From the NCBI RefSeq assembly GCF_009758205.1, contig NZ_WRXN01000018.1:57474-121473 (forward strand): a stretch of DNA of 64,000 nt. The letters run 5' to 3'. Position numbers and translations under genes: made by a program. Of the stretch, positions 63,575 to 64,000 are shown one piece after another (position 1 is the stretch's first letter; every line of letters starts with the position of its first letter). The notes beneath the pieces are model-generated. The model was not told the DNA's origin. It saw nothing but the letters and a program-made list of their open reading frames with translations, and did not search any database. This stretch comes from Chitinophaga tropicalis. GTDB taxonomy: Bacteria > Bacteroidota > Bacteroidia > Chitinophagales > Chitinophagaceae.

Positions 63575-63648
63575 GTATATCAGTTTGAATTTTTTTGAGG
63601 GGGATTTTTTGGCCTGCGGCCGGCTGAAAATTCAAAATGATGCATCAC
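63575..63648. repeat. MITE-like repeat, copy R4 (deleted form)
   Basis: 74 bp with GTATATCAGTTTGAATTTTT at the left, GGCCTGCGGCCGGCTGAAAA inside and TTCAAAATGATGCATCACC at the right, so terminal inverted repeats remain but the internal hairpin is gone. Flanked by a 17-base direct repeat with one difference (ATGCACCACCAGGTAAA at 63554, ATGCATCACCAGGTAAA at 63640). Confidence 0.75.
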
Positions 63649-63701
63649 CAGGTAAAACAAATTTGGTTTATTGTAATCGTTTATGCACCTTTGCACCTCA
63701 T

Positions 63702-63773
<72 letters not shown>

Positions 63774-63780
63774 CGAATAG

Positions 63781-63808
63781 AAGTCCTGGCTAAGCCGGGA
63801 CTTTTTTT
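63781..63808 (+). terminator. Terminator of the initiator tRNA gene
   Basis: AAGTCCTGGC pairs with GCCGGGACTT around TAA, followed by T7; 7 bases past the tRNA. Confidence 0.85.
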
Positions 63809-63907
63809 ATATATTCAAAGGGCAGGGTAATTGGGTACAATAAGCGCCATCTGCAGATCTTTCTTCACTTCTTTCGGATCAAGTTGAAAACTTGGGGGAT
63901 TTTGATT

Positions 63908-64000
63908 CTAAGCATAGATTTTGGCTAATCTGTAAAGGAAAAACTCTACATCTCTGACTCCCCTTAGTGCATTTCTAAAGGCTTTAATCTTAGCATTGAA
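63908..64000 (-). mobile_element. C-terminal end of an ISL3-like (ISAon1-type) transposase, runs off the window
   Basis: The minus-strand frame from the right edge reads FNAKIKAFRNALRGVRDVEFFLYRLAKIYA and stops at 63908. The N-A-K-I-K-x-F-R-x-x-x-R-G-V-x-D-x-x-F-F-L-x-R-L-x-K-I-Y-A ending is that of DDE ISL3/ISAon1 transposases common in Bacteroidota. The IS end should lie near 63870-63900, where TCAAGTTGAAAACTTGGGGG is a candidate terminal sequence. Confidence 0.75.

Overview
The window comes from a Bacteroidota genome, most likely Chitinophaga or a close relative in Chitinophagaceae. The reasons are three SusC/SusD pairs, ECF sigma/FecR pairs that control them, many lipoproteins with a C-terminal S/T-S-C lipobox, TAnnTTTG-type -7 boxes (clearest before the two tRNA-Asp genes), LytTR two-component signalling, VCBS/ASPIC and WG-repeat proteins, and weak or absent Shine-Dalgarno sequences. 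No rRNA, CRISPR array or integrase was seen.

Layout. 0-2.5 kb: tail of an unknown gene, a Crp/Fnr-type regulator, an NADP-binding oxidoreductase and an SDR dehydrogenase. 2.5-13.8 kb (minus strand): GH43 glycosidase, a SusC/SusD pair, a large VCBS/ASPIC protein and a vanadium-haloperoxidase-like PAP2 protein. 14-21.3 kb (plus strand): ECF sigma, FecR anti-sigma, SusC (with STN domain) and SusD with no attached enzyme; the sigma-FecR gap holds two unusual repeat arrays. 21.4-31.7 kb (minus strand): a complete beta-glucan utilisation locus reading sigma, FecR, SusC, SusD, PKD glycan-binding lipoprotein, GH16, GH30. 31.8 kb: tRNA-Asp. 32-33.8 kb: SDR plus AraC regulator.

34.0-44.3 kb (minus strand) is the most unusual part: eight tightly packed genes that read as one operon. 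In transcription order they are a vWA-like lipoprotein, a small three-helix membrane protein, a tubulin/FtsZ-fold GTPase-like protein, a 1270-residue protein with an actin/Hsp70 (ASKHA) ATPase core, a second ASKHA-like protein with a polyproline tail, two TerD-family proteins and a membrane-anchored OmpA-domain protein. A tubulin-like and an actin/Hsp70-like component combined with Ter proteins and envelope anchors suggests an envelope-spanning stress or defence machine that I cannot match to a characterised system.

44.6-59.1 kb is mixed: DUF4202 protein, SDR/HxlR divergent pair, SnoaL-like protein, a DKNYY/TPR-like protein with a partner, a LytTR two-component system with a truncated TolC-type gene beside it, an outer-membrane barrel, a PL7-like lyase, an FkbM methyltransferase and a WG/Sel1-repeat protein bracketed by copies of a MITE-like repeat. 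59.4-64 kb: second identical tRNA-Asp, AraC regulator, aldo/keto reductase, class C beta-lactamase-type serine hydrolase, initiator tRNA-Met and the end of an ISL3-like transposase running off the window.

The carbohydrate loci follow the usual logic: the SusC/D pair imports oligosaccharides released by surface lipoprotein enzymes, with induction through SusC-FecR-sigma signalling. All functional calls are from reading the sequence alone; no database search was run.
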